Of a stretch of 64,000 nucleotides of DNA, positions 26,071-34,339 are shown one piece after another. The notes beneath the pieces were generated by a model, which did no database searches, had not been told where the DNA came from, and saw only the letters and a program-made list of their open reading frames with translations. The stretch covers positions 186,001 to 250,000 of the forward strand of contig NZ_FOWW01000006.1 of assembly GCF_900115565.1 (NCBI RefSeq), given 5' to 3'. The stretch's first letter is position 1, and the number at the start of each line of letters is the position of its first letter. The translations under genes were made by a program, and so were the position numbers. Source of the stretch: Amycolatopsis arida. Its GTDB lineage: Bacteria > Actinomycetota > Actinomycetes > Mycobacteriales > Pseudonocardiaceae.

Positions 26071-27170
26071 ATGTCGATGCCCGACCGGTCGGCGGCGCCG
26101 ATCACCTCCGCCGAAGCCGACCCTGCGGCGGGCCGGATGGCCGAGCTGTGCCGCACCCAGGCGGAGCTGTGCGCGCGACTCGGGTCGGAGCTCTACGCCG
26201 GGCTCCTGGCGCGGTGCGCCGAGGACGTCGCGGCGAGGGGTCCGGTGTGGACGGTGTTGCGCGACCTCGCCGGCTGCCCCGCGGAGTTCTACCCCGCGCT
26301 GCGGTTGCTCGGCTCGGTGCACCGGCTCGTGCTCGACGGTCGGGCCCCCGTGCTGGCCGCGCACTACCCCTCGGTGGGTGGGCGGCCCGGCCCCGGACTG
26401 TGGGAGGCGTTCCACACAACGGTGGTGGACCGGGCCAGCGAGCTCGCCGGGCTGGTCACCAAGCCGCCGCAGACCAACGAGGTGGGCCGCTCCGCCGGCT
26501 TGCTCGGTGGCTTTTTGCTGGTCGCCCGCGAGACCGGGCTTCCACTGCGGCTGCTGGAGATCGGGGCCAGCGCCGGGCTGAACCTGGGCTGGGATCGGTA
26601 CCGGTACGAGTCGGGAGGCTGGTCGTGGGGCGATCCCGCCTCCCCGGTGCGGATCACCGGCCTGTTCACCGGCGCCACCCCGGCCGGCGCCCCGGTCACC
26701 GTCGTGGAGCGGCTCGGGTGCGACCTGAACCCGATCGACCCCCGCACCGAGGACGGGCGGCTGACGCTGCTGTCGTACGTGTGGCCCGACCAGACCGACC
26801 GGTCGACCGGCTGCGCTCCGCCGTCGACGTCGTCCGCGGCCTGGCGCCGGGGGTACGGGTCGAGCGGGCCGGCGCCGTCGACTGGTTGCGGGAGCACCTC
26901 GCGTCCCCGCGGCCCGGCACGGCCACCGTGGTCTTCCACTCGATCGTGCTCGGCTACCTCGCCGACGCCGACCGCCGCGCGCTCGGCGAGGTGATCGCGG
27001 AGGCGGGGCGGCGGGCGAGCACCACCGCCCCGCTGGCGGTGCTGTCGTTGGAGCCGGTCGGCGACCGGTTCGAGGTGCGGTTGCGTGGCTGGCCCGGTGG
27101 CGGTGACCGGCTGCTCGCGCTGGCCGACGGCCACGGCCTGCCGGTGCGGTGGGTGGCCGGCGTCCCGTGA
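26071..27170 (+). pseudogene. DUF2332 family protein, frameshifted
   Basis: From ATG 26071 the frame encodes the DUF2332 N-terminal two thirds (GRSAGLLGGFLLVARETGLP, LLEIGASAGLNLGWDRY, SYVWPDQTDR). At about 26806-26815 the frame breaks; the rest continues in another frame as VDRLRSAVDVVRGLAPG, VDWLREHLASPRPGTATVVFHSIV and a normal C-terminus to the stop at 27170. Joined, the protein would be about 365 residues, a normal length. A one-base deletion, real or a sequencing error, explains it. The start is leaderless (TACGCT seven bases upstream). Function unknown; the GASAGLN motif suggests a SAM-binding-like fold. Confidence 0.75.
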
Positions 27171-27314
27171 CGGTCGCGCGAACCCGCATACCTGGGGAGC
27201 ACGCACAACCGAAGGGCGCCGAGGGCAGCGGACATGCCGTTACGCCGCGGACCGGGCGGGCCGCGTGGGCGGTCCTCCTCCCGACGGAGGTCCGGGTCGA
27301 GTGGGGTGGGTGGC

Positions 27315-27765
27315 ATGGGCGTAGCGCTGAACGGCAAGGTCGCGTTCGTCACTGGGGCGGGCTCCGGGTCGGCAGGGCCAGCACGGGCACTGGCCGCGGA
27401 GGCGCCTCGGTGGCCGTCGCCGATCTCGGGACGGACCGCCTGTTGGCGTTGCGCGACGAACTGGAGGGCGGCGGCACCTAGGTGCACGTCGTCACGCTCG
27501 ACGTCACCGACGAGCCGGCCGGCCGCGCCGCCACCCAGTCTACTGTAGACATGTTCGGCCGGCTGGACGTGCTGGTGAACTGCGCCGGCATGATGCTGCT
27601 CGCCCCGGTGCTGGAGGCCGACACCGCGGACTGGACCCGGATGATCAACATCACGTGCTCGGCCTGATGTACCTGACCCATGCGGCACTGCCGCACCTGC
27701 TCGACAGCCGGGGCACGGTCGTGCAGCTGTCCTCGATCGCCGCGCGGACGATGGGCAGAGCGTGC
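27315..27765 (+). pseudogene. Short-chain dehydrogenase, multiply frameshifted
   Basis: Starting at ATG 27315 the reading is GVALNGKVAFVTGAGSG (the TGxxxGxG cofactor loop), then in another frame VTLDVTDEPAGRAATQSTVD with RLDVLVNCAGMMLLAPVLE, then in a third frame MYLTHAALPHLLDSRGTVVQ and LSSIAART. The catalytic YxxxK region is missing. At least two frameshifts and a 3' truncation make it a dead SDR gene. Confidence 0.8.
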
Positions 27766-28114
27766 GGGTGGCGGTGTGGTCGGCGGCAGAGCGGGCCCGG
27801 TTGCGCATAGCGTCCGGCCGAATGCGGATAACCGGGGCCGAACTCCGGTGCGGCCCGTCATCGGCGACGCGTCCGCGGCCCGCGGGGCGGGTTGCCCGGA
27901 TGCCGCGGCGGCGCGGCCGGCGCCGACGCGGCACCCGCCCGCCCGGCCACCGGCCCGCGCGCGGCGAGACCTGGCATGCGAGATCGGGTACGCCGAGTCG
28001 GCGAACGCGCCCGTTGCCCTCACCCCGGCACGACCCGCCGCCGCTCCGGTGCGCTCACCCGGCGCCGAGGCGCTCCGGAAAGGCCGTCCGCCGTCGGCGC
28101 GGTCGTGGTGCGCT
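27766..28114. other. Intergenic stretch, no gene
   Basis: High-GC DNA between the dead SDR gene and the epimerase gene stop. I see no motif, hairpin or repeat that I can support; it may be further debris of the SDR locus. Confidence 0.4.
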
Positions 28115-29071
28115 TCAGCCGAGACGGAGGTGGCCGACGGCGACCAGCGCGTCGACCGCCTCGCGGACGGCTTCCAGCGACGTGTAGCGGGGTTCGAAGC
28201 CCAGCAGCCGGCGGGCCTTCTCGATGGCGCAGTGCGGGCTGTGCGCCAGGTGGTCGTACGTGATGCGGGCGTCCTCGGGGTCGGCGCCGCCGCGCCACTG
28301 CTCCCAGGGTTGGAACTCCAGCGTGGCGGGGCGGCCGAACCAGGCGGCGACCGCCTCGGCGTAGCCGCGCAGGGTCAGCGCGGTGGCGGCCACCGCGTGG
28401 AAGCTCTCGCCGACGCTCACCGCCCGGTTGGCCAGCGCGGCGACGAACATCCGCGCGACGTCGTCGGCGTGGACGTGCTGGACGGTTTCCATTCCGTGGT
28501 TGGGCAGCGGCAGTGGTCTGCCGTCGGCGAGCCGCTGGAAGACGTCCGGGTTGATGTTGCCCGCGGGGTTGACCGGCGCCCAGCCGGGGCCGGTGATGTG
28601 TCCGGGGTGGACGACGGTGGCCGGGAAGCCGTCGAGCTGGGCCTGGCGGTGCAGGTATTCCTCGATGGCGGCCTTGTTCCTGCCGTACTCGGCGATGGGG
28701 CGCCGCGGCCCGTCTTCCGCGGTGGGTACCACGGTGCTGGGGCCGTGGACCCAGATCGTGCCGCAGTGCAGGAAGTGGCGGATCCGGCCGCGGAGGGCGT
28801 CGACGAGCTGGCGGGCGCTGGGCGGGGTGAAGCAGATCAGGTCGATCACGGCGTCGGGGGCGAGGTCGGCGACGCGGGCGCCGAAGGTTCCCTCGGCTTC
28901 CGCGGTGTCGCGGTCGATCGGGACGGTGGTCACCTGCCGCCACGCGCCGTGCCCGGTGTAGGGCTCGCGCCGGGCGCGGCAGACCACGACGACGTCGTGC
29001 CCGGCCGCGACCAGCCGCGGGACGAGGTAGGTGCCGATGTGCCCGGTCCCGCCGAGTACGACAACGCGCAT
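28115..29071 (-). CDS. NAD(P)-dependent epimerase/dehydratase
   Basis: The 318-residue extended-SDR protein opens with VVVLGGTGHIGTYLVPRL, the Rossmann GGxGxxG loop, and has the catalytic YxxxK as EYGRNKAA, with PGHITGPG and HADDVA further on, as in sugar-nucleotide epimerases and related isoflavone-reductase-like enzymes. No sugar or wall cluster is nearby, so the substrate is open. ATG 29071 has a TAGGAT -10 box at 29078-29083, six bases upstream, so it is leaderless and self-promoted. It is the only intact gene between two remnants. Confidence 0.88.
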   Translation of the reverse strand: MRVVVLGGTGHIGTYLVPRLVAAGHDVVVVCRARREPYTGHGAWRQVTTVPIDRDTAEAEGTFGARVADLAPDAVIDLICFTPPSARQLVDALRGRIRHFLHCGTIWVHGPSTVVPTAEDGPRRPIAEYGRNKAAIEEYLHRQAQLDGFPATVVHPGHITGPGWAPVNPAGNINPDVFQRLADGRPLPLPNHGMETVQHVHADDVARMFVAALANRAVSVGESFHAVAATALTLRGYAEAVAAWFGRPATLEFQPWEQWRGGADPEDARITYDHLAHSPHCAIEKARRLLGFEPRYTSLEAVREAVDALVAVGHLRLG

Positions 29072-29130
29072 GGCCCGATCCTAGGGCGGTGCGAGGCCTT
29101 TCGGTGCCCCGATGGGCACCGGCACGGAGC

Positions 29131-29425
29131 ACCTTTAGGTCGAGCGCGCGGGTGATCGTGTCCGCCTGGCGCGGGCCGGAGGTGGGGAACCCGACACGCA
29201 CGCCCGAGCCCGCGAGCGCGGCGAGCTCGGCCAGCAGCTCGCCGTCGGTGAACAGCGGACTGTCCGGGGTGAGCGAGGGCACCTGGTACGGCGAGATCGC
29301 GTCGCCGAGCAGGTGCCGGCTCTCCCGCCACTGGGCGCGGAACCGCCGCGCCGAGTGCTCCTTCTCCTCGTGCACCGCCGCGTCGAGCCGCCACCCGCCG
29401 ACGTCGGCGTAACCCCACCCGCGCG
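29131..29425 (-). pseudogene. Aldo/keto reductase remnant
   Basis: The minus strand from about 29425 reads GWGYADVGGWRLDAAVHEEK, then ESRHLLGDAISPYQVPSLTP, GELLAELAALAGSGVRVGF and SGPRQADTITRALDL. These are the middle segments of actinobacterial aldo/keto reductases (the wKWGYtYtagWrvda, YQiHSatle and SGPrQAdTIrrAL regions). Both the N-terminal cofactor part and the C-terminus are gone. Confidence 0.6.
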
Positions 29426-29881
29426 GCGCCCCCGGCTCGAGGCCACGGCGAGGCCCCGGAGCCGATAATGGTCCCGCAGCCCGCCCGAGCGGCCACCGCG
29501 CCCGCGGCCCCGCCGATACCGCCAGCAAGAAACCCACCCCACCACCGGCGGCGATCACCCGCGCCGAGGAACCCCATCCGCACGCCAGACCACCCACATC
29601 CGCGGCAAGCCAGGCCAATGCCAGGTTCGGACGACCGCGGGACGCTCGGCCGTCCGTCCACTCCGGTCCACTGAATTACCGGCGCCATCCCGTAGGGTGG
29701 CGCGGCCACCGGGCTCGCGGCGGTCGCTTCGTACCCCGGTCGGCCGGCGGTGCCGTGATGCCTCGAGGTGCCCGGTCGGCGGTGGTTCGACGTGTCCCGC
29801 CGGGCGAAGTTGGCTACTGTGTTCGCGGTTGGTGGCGTCGGCCGTCGTCGGCGAACGTGTCGTTCCGAGGGAGTGACCACG
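29426..29881. other. Intergenic stretch upstream of the LMF-like gene
   Basis: No gene is supported here. Part of it may be the lost 5' end of the aldo/keto reductase. GAGGGAG at 29867-29873 is the ribosome site of the next gene. Confidence 0.4.
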
Positions 29882-31336
29882 GTGACCTGGGAGTGGTTCA
29901 CCGACCCGGACTACTGGGCGTCCCGGCTGCTGTTCCAGCGGATGCTCGCCGCCATCTACCTCGTCGCCTTCGTGTGCGCCGCCCGGCAGTTCCGGCCGCT
30001 GCTCGGCGAAAGGGGTATCACCCCGATCCCGCGCTTCGTGGCGGCCACGCCGTTTCGCGCCGCGCCGAGCATCTTCTACCTGCGCTACTCCGACCGGCTC
30101 TTCGCCACCGTGGCGTGGACCGGCGCGGCGCTGTCCGCGGCGCTGCTGCTCGGGCTCGCCGACTCCGCACCGGTGTGGCTGTCGATGCTGCTGTGGGCCG
30201 TGCCGTGGGTGCTGTACCTGTCGATCGTCAACGTCGGGCAGGTCTGGTACGGCTTCGGCTGGGAGTCGCTGCTCGCCGAGGCCGGGTTCCTGGCGATCTT
30301 CCTCGGGCCGGCGGACACCGCGCCGCCGGTGCTCGTGCTGTGGCTGCTGCGCTGGCTGCTATTCCGCGTCGAGTTCGGCGCGGGAATGATCAAGATGCGC
30401 GGCGACCGATGCTGGCGCGATCTGACGTGCCTGTACTACCACCACGAGACCCAGCCGATGCCCGGCCCGCTCAGCTGGTACTTCCACCACCTGCCCAAAC
30501 CCCTGCACAAGGTCGAGGTGCTGGCGAACCACTTCGCGCAACTGGTCGTGCCGTTCGCGCTGTTCGCGCCGCAGCCCGTCGCGTCGGTCGCCGCCGGGGT
30601 CGTGATCGTCACCCAGGGCTGGCTCATGCTGAGCGGCAACTTCGCGTGGCTGAACGCGCTGACCATCACGCTGGCGGTGCCGGTACTGGACGGGCGGCTG
30701 GTGGAGCGGGTGCTGCCGGGATCACGGCCGGAGCTGACCGAGCCGCCGGGGTGGCAGCTGGTGCTGGTGGTGGCGCTGACCGTGCTCGTGACCGTGCTGA
30801 GCTACCGGCCGGTGCGCAACCTGGTGGCGCGCCGCCAACTGATGAACTACAGCTTCACCAGCCTGCGCCTCGTGAACACCTACGGCGCGTTCGGCGGGAT
30901 CACCCGCCGGCGACACGAGGTGATCATCGAAGGCACGGACGACCCGGAGATCACCCCGGGCACGGTATGGCGGGAGTACGAGTTCAAGGGCAAGCCCGGC
31001 GACCCGCGGCGGCGGCCGCCGCAGGTGGCGCCCTACCACCTGCGACTGGACTGGATGCTGTGGTTCGTCGGGATCTCCACGCACTACGGCCGGACGTGGC
31101 TGCCCGGCCTGGTGGCGAAGCTGCTCGCCGGCGATCGGGCGACGCTGCGCCTGCTCCGGCGCGACCCGTTCCCCGGTTCGCTGCCGACCTTCGTCCGGGC
31201 CCGCCTGTTCACCTATCGCTTCACCACGGCGCGCGAACGGCGCGAGACGGGCGCCTGGTGGGTCCGCGATCCCGGGCCGACGATCGTCCGCCCCTGCCGG
31301 CTGTCCCCGGACGGCACGCCCGAGCCCGTCGCCTGA
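29882..31336 (+). CDS. Lipase maturation factor-like integral membrane protein
   Basis: The 484-residue product has about 8-10 hydrophobic segments, with RVEFGAGMIKMRGDRCWRDL and CLYYHHETQPMPGPLSWYFH in the middle, the hallmark of the LMF1/LMF2 family known from vertebrate lipase folding and present in actinobacteria without known role. The C-terminal part (NTYGAFGGITRRRHEVIIEG, EYEFKGKPGDP, LDWMLWFVGIS) is also family-typical. GTG 29882 has GAGGGAG eight bases upstream; an in-frame GTG at 29873 overlaps that site. No lipase gene is adjacent. Confidence 0.88.
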   Translation: MTWEWFTDPDYWASRLLFQRMLAAIYLVAFVCAARQFRPLLGERGITPIPRFVAATPFRAAPSIFYLRYSDRLFATVAWTGAALSAALLLGLADSAPVWLSMLLWAVPWVLYLSIVNVGQVWYGFGWESLLAEAGFLAIFLGPADTAPPVLVLWLLRWLLFRVEFGAGMIKMRGDRCWRDLTCLYYHHETQPMPGPLSWYFHHLPKPLHKVEVLANHFAQLVVPFALFAPQPVASVAAGVVIVTQGWLMLSGNFAWLNALTITLAVPVLDGRLVERVLPGSRPELTEPPGWQLVLVVALTVLVTVLSYRPVRNLVARRQLMNYSFTSLRLVNTYGAFGGITRRRHEVIIEGTDDPEITPGTVWREYEFKGKPGDPRRRPPQVAPYHLRLDWMLWFVGISTHYGRTWLPGLVAKLLAGDRATLRLLRRDPFPGSLPTFVRARLFTYRFTTARERRETGAWWVRDPGPTIVRPCRLSPDGTPEPVA

Positions 31337-31525
31337 ACCGCCGCCACGAGCCCCGTTGGCAAGGGGTGGCCGGGCAACGAGCCGGCGGCCAGATCGCGAC
31401 GCGGCCGGCCCCGCGCTCGAGTGGCACCCCTGTCAAGCCCGGCGTGTCGAGCGGCGCCGGGAAGCCACCCCACGCACCAGCACCCCTCCGGCCCGACGCC
31501 ATCAGCCAACCCACCGTCAGGAACG

Positions 31526-31620
31526 GCGAACACGATGACGCGGGCGGCGAACACGCCGCCGGGAACCGCAAACACGGCGAGGGCGGGCGGCGAACACGGC
31601 GACGCCAAGCGCAAACACGC
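31526..31620 (-). repeat. 21-bp tandem repeat array B
   Basis: Five cores (GTGTTCGC or GTGTTTGC on the minus strand) end at plus-strand positions 31526, 31547, 31568, 31590 and 31611: spacing 21, 21, 22, 21. It lies directly after the recX stop, in recX orientation, within the 302-base gap to the LMF-like gene; the rest of that gap shows nothing else. Confidence 0.8.
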
Positions 31621-31638
31621 GTGCGCTCGCGGTCCTGG

Positions 31639-32571
31639 TCAGTCCGGGGGTGCGTCGTCGAGGGGGGTGGTGTCGGCGCCCGCGGCGGCCAGCTCGTCGC
31701 GCACCACCCGGTACGCCAGGCCCTGCGGGTATCCCTTGCGGCCGAGCGTCCCCAGCAGCCGGCGGATCGCGGTCTGCTCGTCCACGCCACCGAGGGCACG
31801 GAGCCGCTTGCGGACCAGCTCCCGTGCCCGCTGCTCCTCGGCGTCGCGGTCGACGGCCTCGGCCGCCCGCGCCGCGACCGCACCGTCCACACCCTTGCGT
31901 CTCAACTCGGCGACGAGCGCGGTCCTGGCCAAACCCTGGTGGGTGTGCCGGGACCGCACCCACATCTCGGCGAAGGCCGCGTCGTCGACCAGTCCCGCGT
32001 CGTCGAGCTTGCCGAGCAGGGTCTCCCGGGTGTCCTCGTCGAAACCCTTACGGCGCAGGGCCTGCCGCAGCTCGTCCTTGGTCCTCGGTCGCGCCGCGAG
32101 CAGGTCGAAGCAGATCGCCTTGGCCCGTTGCAACGGCGTGCGCTCCGCACCGGCCTTCCCTGAGCCGGACCCCGCCCCGGTGCGCGCCGCCAGCGACCCC
32201 GCCACGGCGCCGGACCCCGCGACAACCGGCTCTCGATCGGCGGACTCCGGAACAGCGGACTCCGAAGCCATGGACTCCGGAACAGCGCACTCCCGTTCCC
32301 GAGCCACGGACTCTGGAACTGTGGGCTCCGGAGCCACGGACACTGGGACAGCGGGTTCTGACGCGGGAGGCTGCGGCGTGCCGGGGCCCGCGGTGGGCGA
32401 CATCGCCTCGGCCGGCGGGGCCTCCACGGCGCCCGTCGCACCACCACCCGGCTCACCGCGGCCGGCCCCACCGCGGCCGGTCCCACCGCCGCTGGTCTCG
32501 CCGACCTCCGGCACGCCGGGCGGTCCGGACGCCCGACCCGTCTCCGAACCCACAACCGGTGAGTCCCTCAC
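31639..32571 (-). CDS. recX: Recombination regulator RecX with long N-terminal extension
   Basis: RecX binds RecA filaments and limits their activity. Residues from about 145 to 310 are the normal RecX three-helix-repeat domain (TPLQRAKAICFDLLAARPRT, ELRRKGVDGAVAARAAEA, RLLGTLGRKGYPQGLAYRVV). The first 145 residues are an added Gly/Pro/Ser/Glu-rich region with imperfect repeats VPESVARE, VPESMASE, VPESADRE (residues 85-115), coded by tandem DNA repeats near 32230-32340. Which start is used is uncertain; internal ATGs exist at residues 57 and 101. It follows recA by 115 bases on the same strand. Confidence 0.9.
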   Translation of the reverse strand: MRDSPVVGSETGRASGPPGVPEVGETSGGGTGRGGAGRGEPGGGATGAVEAPPAEAMSPTAGPGTPQPPASEPAVPVSVAPEPTVPESVARERECAVPESMASESAVPESADREPVVAGSGAVAGSLAARTGAGSGSGKAGAERTPLQRAKAICFDLLAARPRTKDELRQALRRKGFDEDTRETLLGKLDDAGLVDDAAFAEMWVRSRHTHQGLARTALVAELRRKGVDGAVAARAAEAVDRDAEEQRARELVRKRLRALGGVDEQTAIRRLLGTLGRKGYPQGLAYRVVRDELAAAGADTTPLDDAPPD

Positions 32572-32686
32572 CCGAGCATCACCCCACCCCCTCGGTCACC
32601 ATGGCGGGCACGGGGCGGCCCGGCCCGCCGCTCCCACCGACCGGGCCACCCGCGGTCCGCCTCACCGCCTCACCTCGGAACCCGAC

Positions 32687-33727
32687 TCAGAAGTCGACCG
32701 GCGCCGGAACGGTCTCCTCGGCGTCGAGCTTGGCGCCGATGCCGAGCTTCTCCTTGATCCGCTTCTCGATCTCGTTGGCGATGTCGGGGTTGTCGCGCAG
32801 GAACTTCCGCGCGTTCTCCTTCCCCTGCCCGAGCTGGTCGCCCTCGTAGGTGTACCAGGCACCGGACTTGCGCACGATGCCCTGGTCGACCCCCATGTCG
32901 ATGAGCGAACCCTCGCGGGACACGCCGTGGCCGTAGAGGATGTCGAACTCGGCCTGCTTGAACGGCGGGGCGACCTTGTTCTTCACGACCTTCACCCGGG
33001 TGCGGTTGCCCACCGGCTCGCCGCCGTCCTTGAGCGTCTCGATCCGCCGCACGTCCAGCCGCACCGACGCGTAGAACTTCAACGCCTTCCCACCGGTGGT
33101 GGTCTCCGGCGACCCGAACATGACACCGACCTTCTCGCGGAGCTGGTTGATGAACACCGCCGTGGTGCCGGAGTTGTGCAACGCGCCGGTGAGTTTGCGC
33201 AGTGCCTGGCTCATCAGCCGCGCCTGAAGGCCGACGTGCGAGTCACCCATCTCGCCCTCGATCTCGGCCCTCGGCACCAGCGCCGCCACCGAGTCGATCA
33301 CCAGGATGTCCAGCGCGCCGGAGCGGATCAGCATGTCCGCGATCTCCAACGCCTGCTCCCCGGTGTCCGGTTGGGACACCAGCAGCGCGTCGGTGTCCAC
33401 GCCGAGCGCCTTGGCGTACTCCGGGTCAAGCGCGTGCTCGGCGTCGACGAACGCCGCGATGCCGCCGGCACGCTGCGCGTTGGCCACCGCGTGCAGGGCG
33501 ACCGTGGTCTTACCGGAGGACTCCGGGCCGTAGATCTCCACGATCCGGCCGCGGGGGAGCCCGCCGATGCCGAGCGCGACGTCGAGCGCGATGGCACCGG
33601 TCGGGATGACCTCGATCGGCGCGCGCCCCTCGTCGCCGAGGCGCATGACCGAGCCCTTGCCGTACTGCTTGTCGATCTGGGCGAGGGCGAGCTCGAGCGC
33701 CTTGTCCTTGTCCGGTGCTGCTGGCAT
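32687..33727 (-). CDS. recA: Recombinase RecA
   Basis: RecA catalyses strand exchange and triggers LexA self-cleavage. The 346-residue protein has Walker [10 protein letters not shown], Walker [10 protein letters not shown], loop L2 region [20 protein letters not shown] and the C-terminal [14 protein letters not shown] segment. No intein interrupts it, unlike M. tuberculosis. ATG 33727 begins [15 protein letters not shown]. Two promoters, a PafBC/RecA-NDp type and a LexA-boxed one, lie 85-190 bases upstream. Confidence 0.98.
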   Translation of the reverse strand: MPAAPDKDKALELALAQIDKQYGKGSVMRLGDEGRAPIEVIPTGAIALDVALGIGGLPRGRIVEIYGPESSGKTTVALHAVANAQRAGGIAAFVDAEHALDPEYAKALGVDTDALLVSQPDTGEQALEIADMLIRSGALDILVIDSVAALVPRAEIEGEMGDSHVGLQARLMSQALRKLTGALHNSGTTAVFINQLREKVGVMFGSPETTTGGKALKFYASVRLDVRRIETLKDGGEPVGNRTRVKVVKNKVAPPFKQAEFDILYGHGVSREGSLIDMGVDQGIVRKSGAWYTYEGDQLGQGKENARKFLRDNPDIANEIEKRIKEKLGIGAKLDAEETVPAPVDF

Positions 33728-33813
33728 TGGATCCACCTCGTCGATAGGAGTCGAAGGAGCCCGTGGCGGGCCCGGTCGGAAGCCTGTGTGCGGTTGTCGA
33801 TCGGTCGGGTCCG

Positions 33814-33836
33814 ACGTTACGGGCGGGGTCCGACAG
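33814..33836 (-). promoter_or_regulatory. RecA-NDp/PafBC-type recA promoter
   Basis: On the minus strand CTGTCGGAC is followed after eight bases by TAACGT. This matches the mycobacterial LexA-independent DNA-damage promoter TTGTCRGTG-N8-TANNNT in the TGTC core, the exact N12 spacing from TGTC to TA, and the -10. It lies 87 bases upstream of recA. Confidence 0.6.
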
Positions 33837-33887
33837 TTCGGTGTGCGAGCGCCGAATCTGGGGATGGTTGACCCCGATGTGGACAAC

Positions 33888-33917
33888 ACGATAGACGAAC
33901 AGATGTTCGAGGTCGAA
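33888..33917 (-). promoter_or_regulatory. LexA-controlled recA promoter
   Basis: A -10 TATCGT (33893 down to 33888) and a weak -35 TTCGAC (33917 down to 33912) are 18 bases apart, with the SOS box filling the spacer. Confidence 0.6.
33896..33909. promoter_or_regulatory. SOS box (LexA site) of recA
   Basis: CGAAC-AGAT-GTTCG is a perfect palindrome matching the actinobacterial LexA consensus. It lies between the -35 and -10 of the distal recA promoter, about 170 bases upstream of recA. Confidence 0.85.
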
Positions 33918-33956
33918 ACTGACACACCGGGCGGGTAGGGTTTTTCGGCTCCGCGC

Positions 33957-34151
33957 TCAGCGCCGCTCGGGCGGCACGTCGAACTCGGCGCAGACCTCCT
34001 GCCAGACCTCCTTGGCGGAAACTCCGCCGGCCAGTGCCTGCTCCACGGTGCGCCCGCCGAGCCCGCTCAGCACGTAGTCCCTGCTCAGCGTCTCGGCGCG
34101 CACGGCACCGAACTCCTCGGCCATCATCCGCCGGAATACCGTGATTCGCAC
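33957..34151 (-). CDS. DUF3046 protein upstream of recA
   Basis: The 64-residue protein [20 protein letters not shown] with [17 protein letters not shown] is the DUF3046 family, found directly upstream of recA in actinobacteria (Rv2738c). Function unknown. GTG 34151 is set by a TACCCT -10 box at 34158-34163, six bases upstream, so it is leaderless. Its 3' end is just upstream of the LexA box. Confidence 0.88.
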   Translation of the reverse strand: MRITVFRRMMAEEFGAVRAETLSRDYVLSGLGGRTVEQALAGGVSAKEVWQEVCAEFDVPPERR

Positions 34152-34218
34152 ACCCCGAGGGTACGGACCGCCCGCCCACCACCGGCGCCGGGCGGCTCGG
34201 GCGGATACGGTGGGTGGC

Positions 34219-34338
34219 ATGGTGACGGTGGACCTGCCCTCGTGGGCCCCGGTGGCCCTCAGCCTCGCCTCCATCGCGGTGGTGGCCGCCGCGCTGGTGG
34301 TCGTGATCCGGATGTGGCGGAACAACCGCGACCGCTGA
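34219..34338 (+). CDS. Small single-pass membrane protein
   Basis: The 39-residue frame has one hydrophobic helix (VALSLASIAVVAAALVVVI) followed by a basic RMWRNNRDR tail, an N-out/C-in topology. A TACGGT -10 box at 34206-34211 lies seven bases before ATG 34219, supporting leaderless expression. It is divergent from DUF3046 and its stop is one base from the stop of the convergent Hsp70-like gene. No family recognised. Confidence 0.5.
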   Translation: MVTVDLPSWAPVALSLASIAVVAAALVVVIRMWRNNRDR

Positions 34339-34339
34339 G

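Noticed and set aside
25712-26581. A plus-strand gene of 289 codons before DUF2332
   Set aside because: It overlaps DUF2332 in another frame and shows no motif or start signal.
29855-29868. GCGAACGTGTCGTTCC as a LexA box
   Set aside because: The half-sites are five rather than four bases apart and the flanks do not match.
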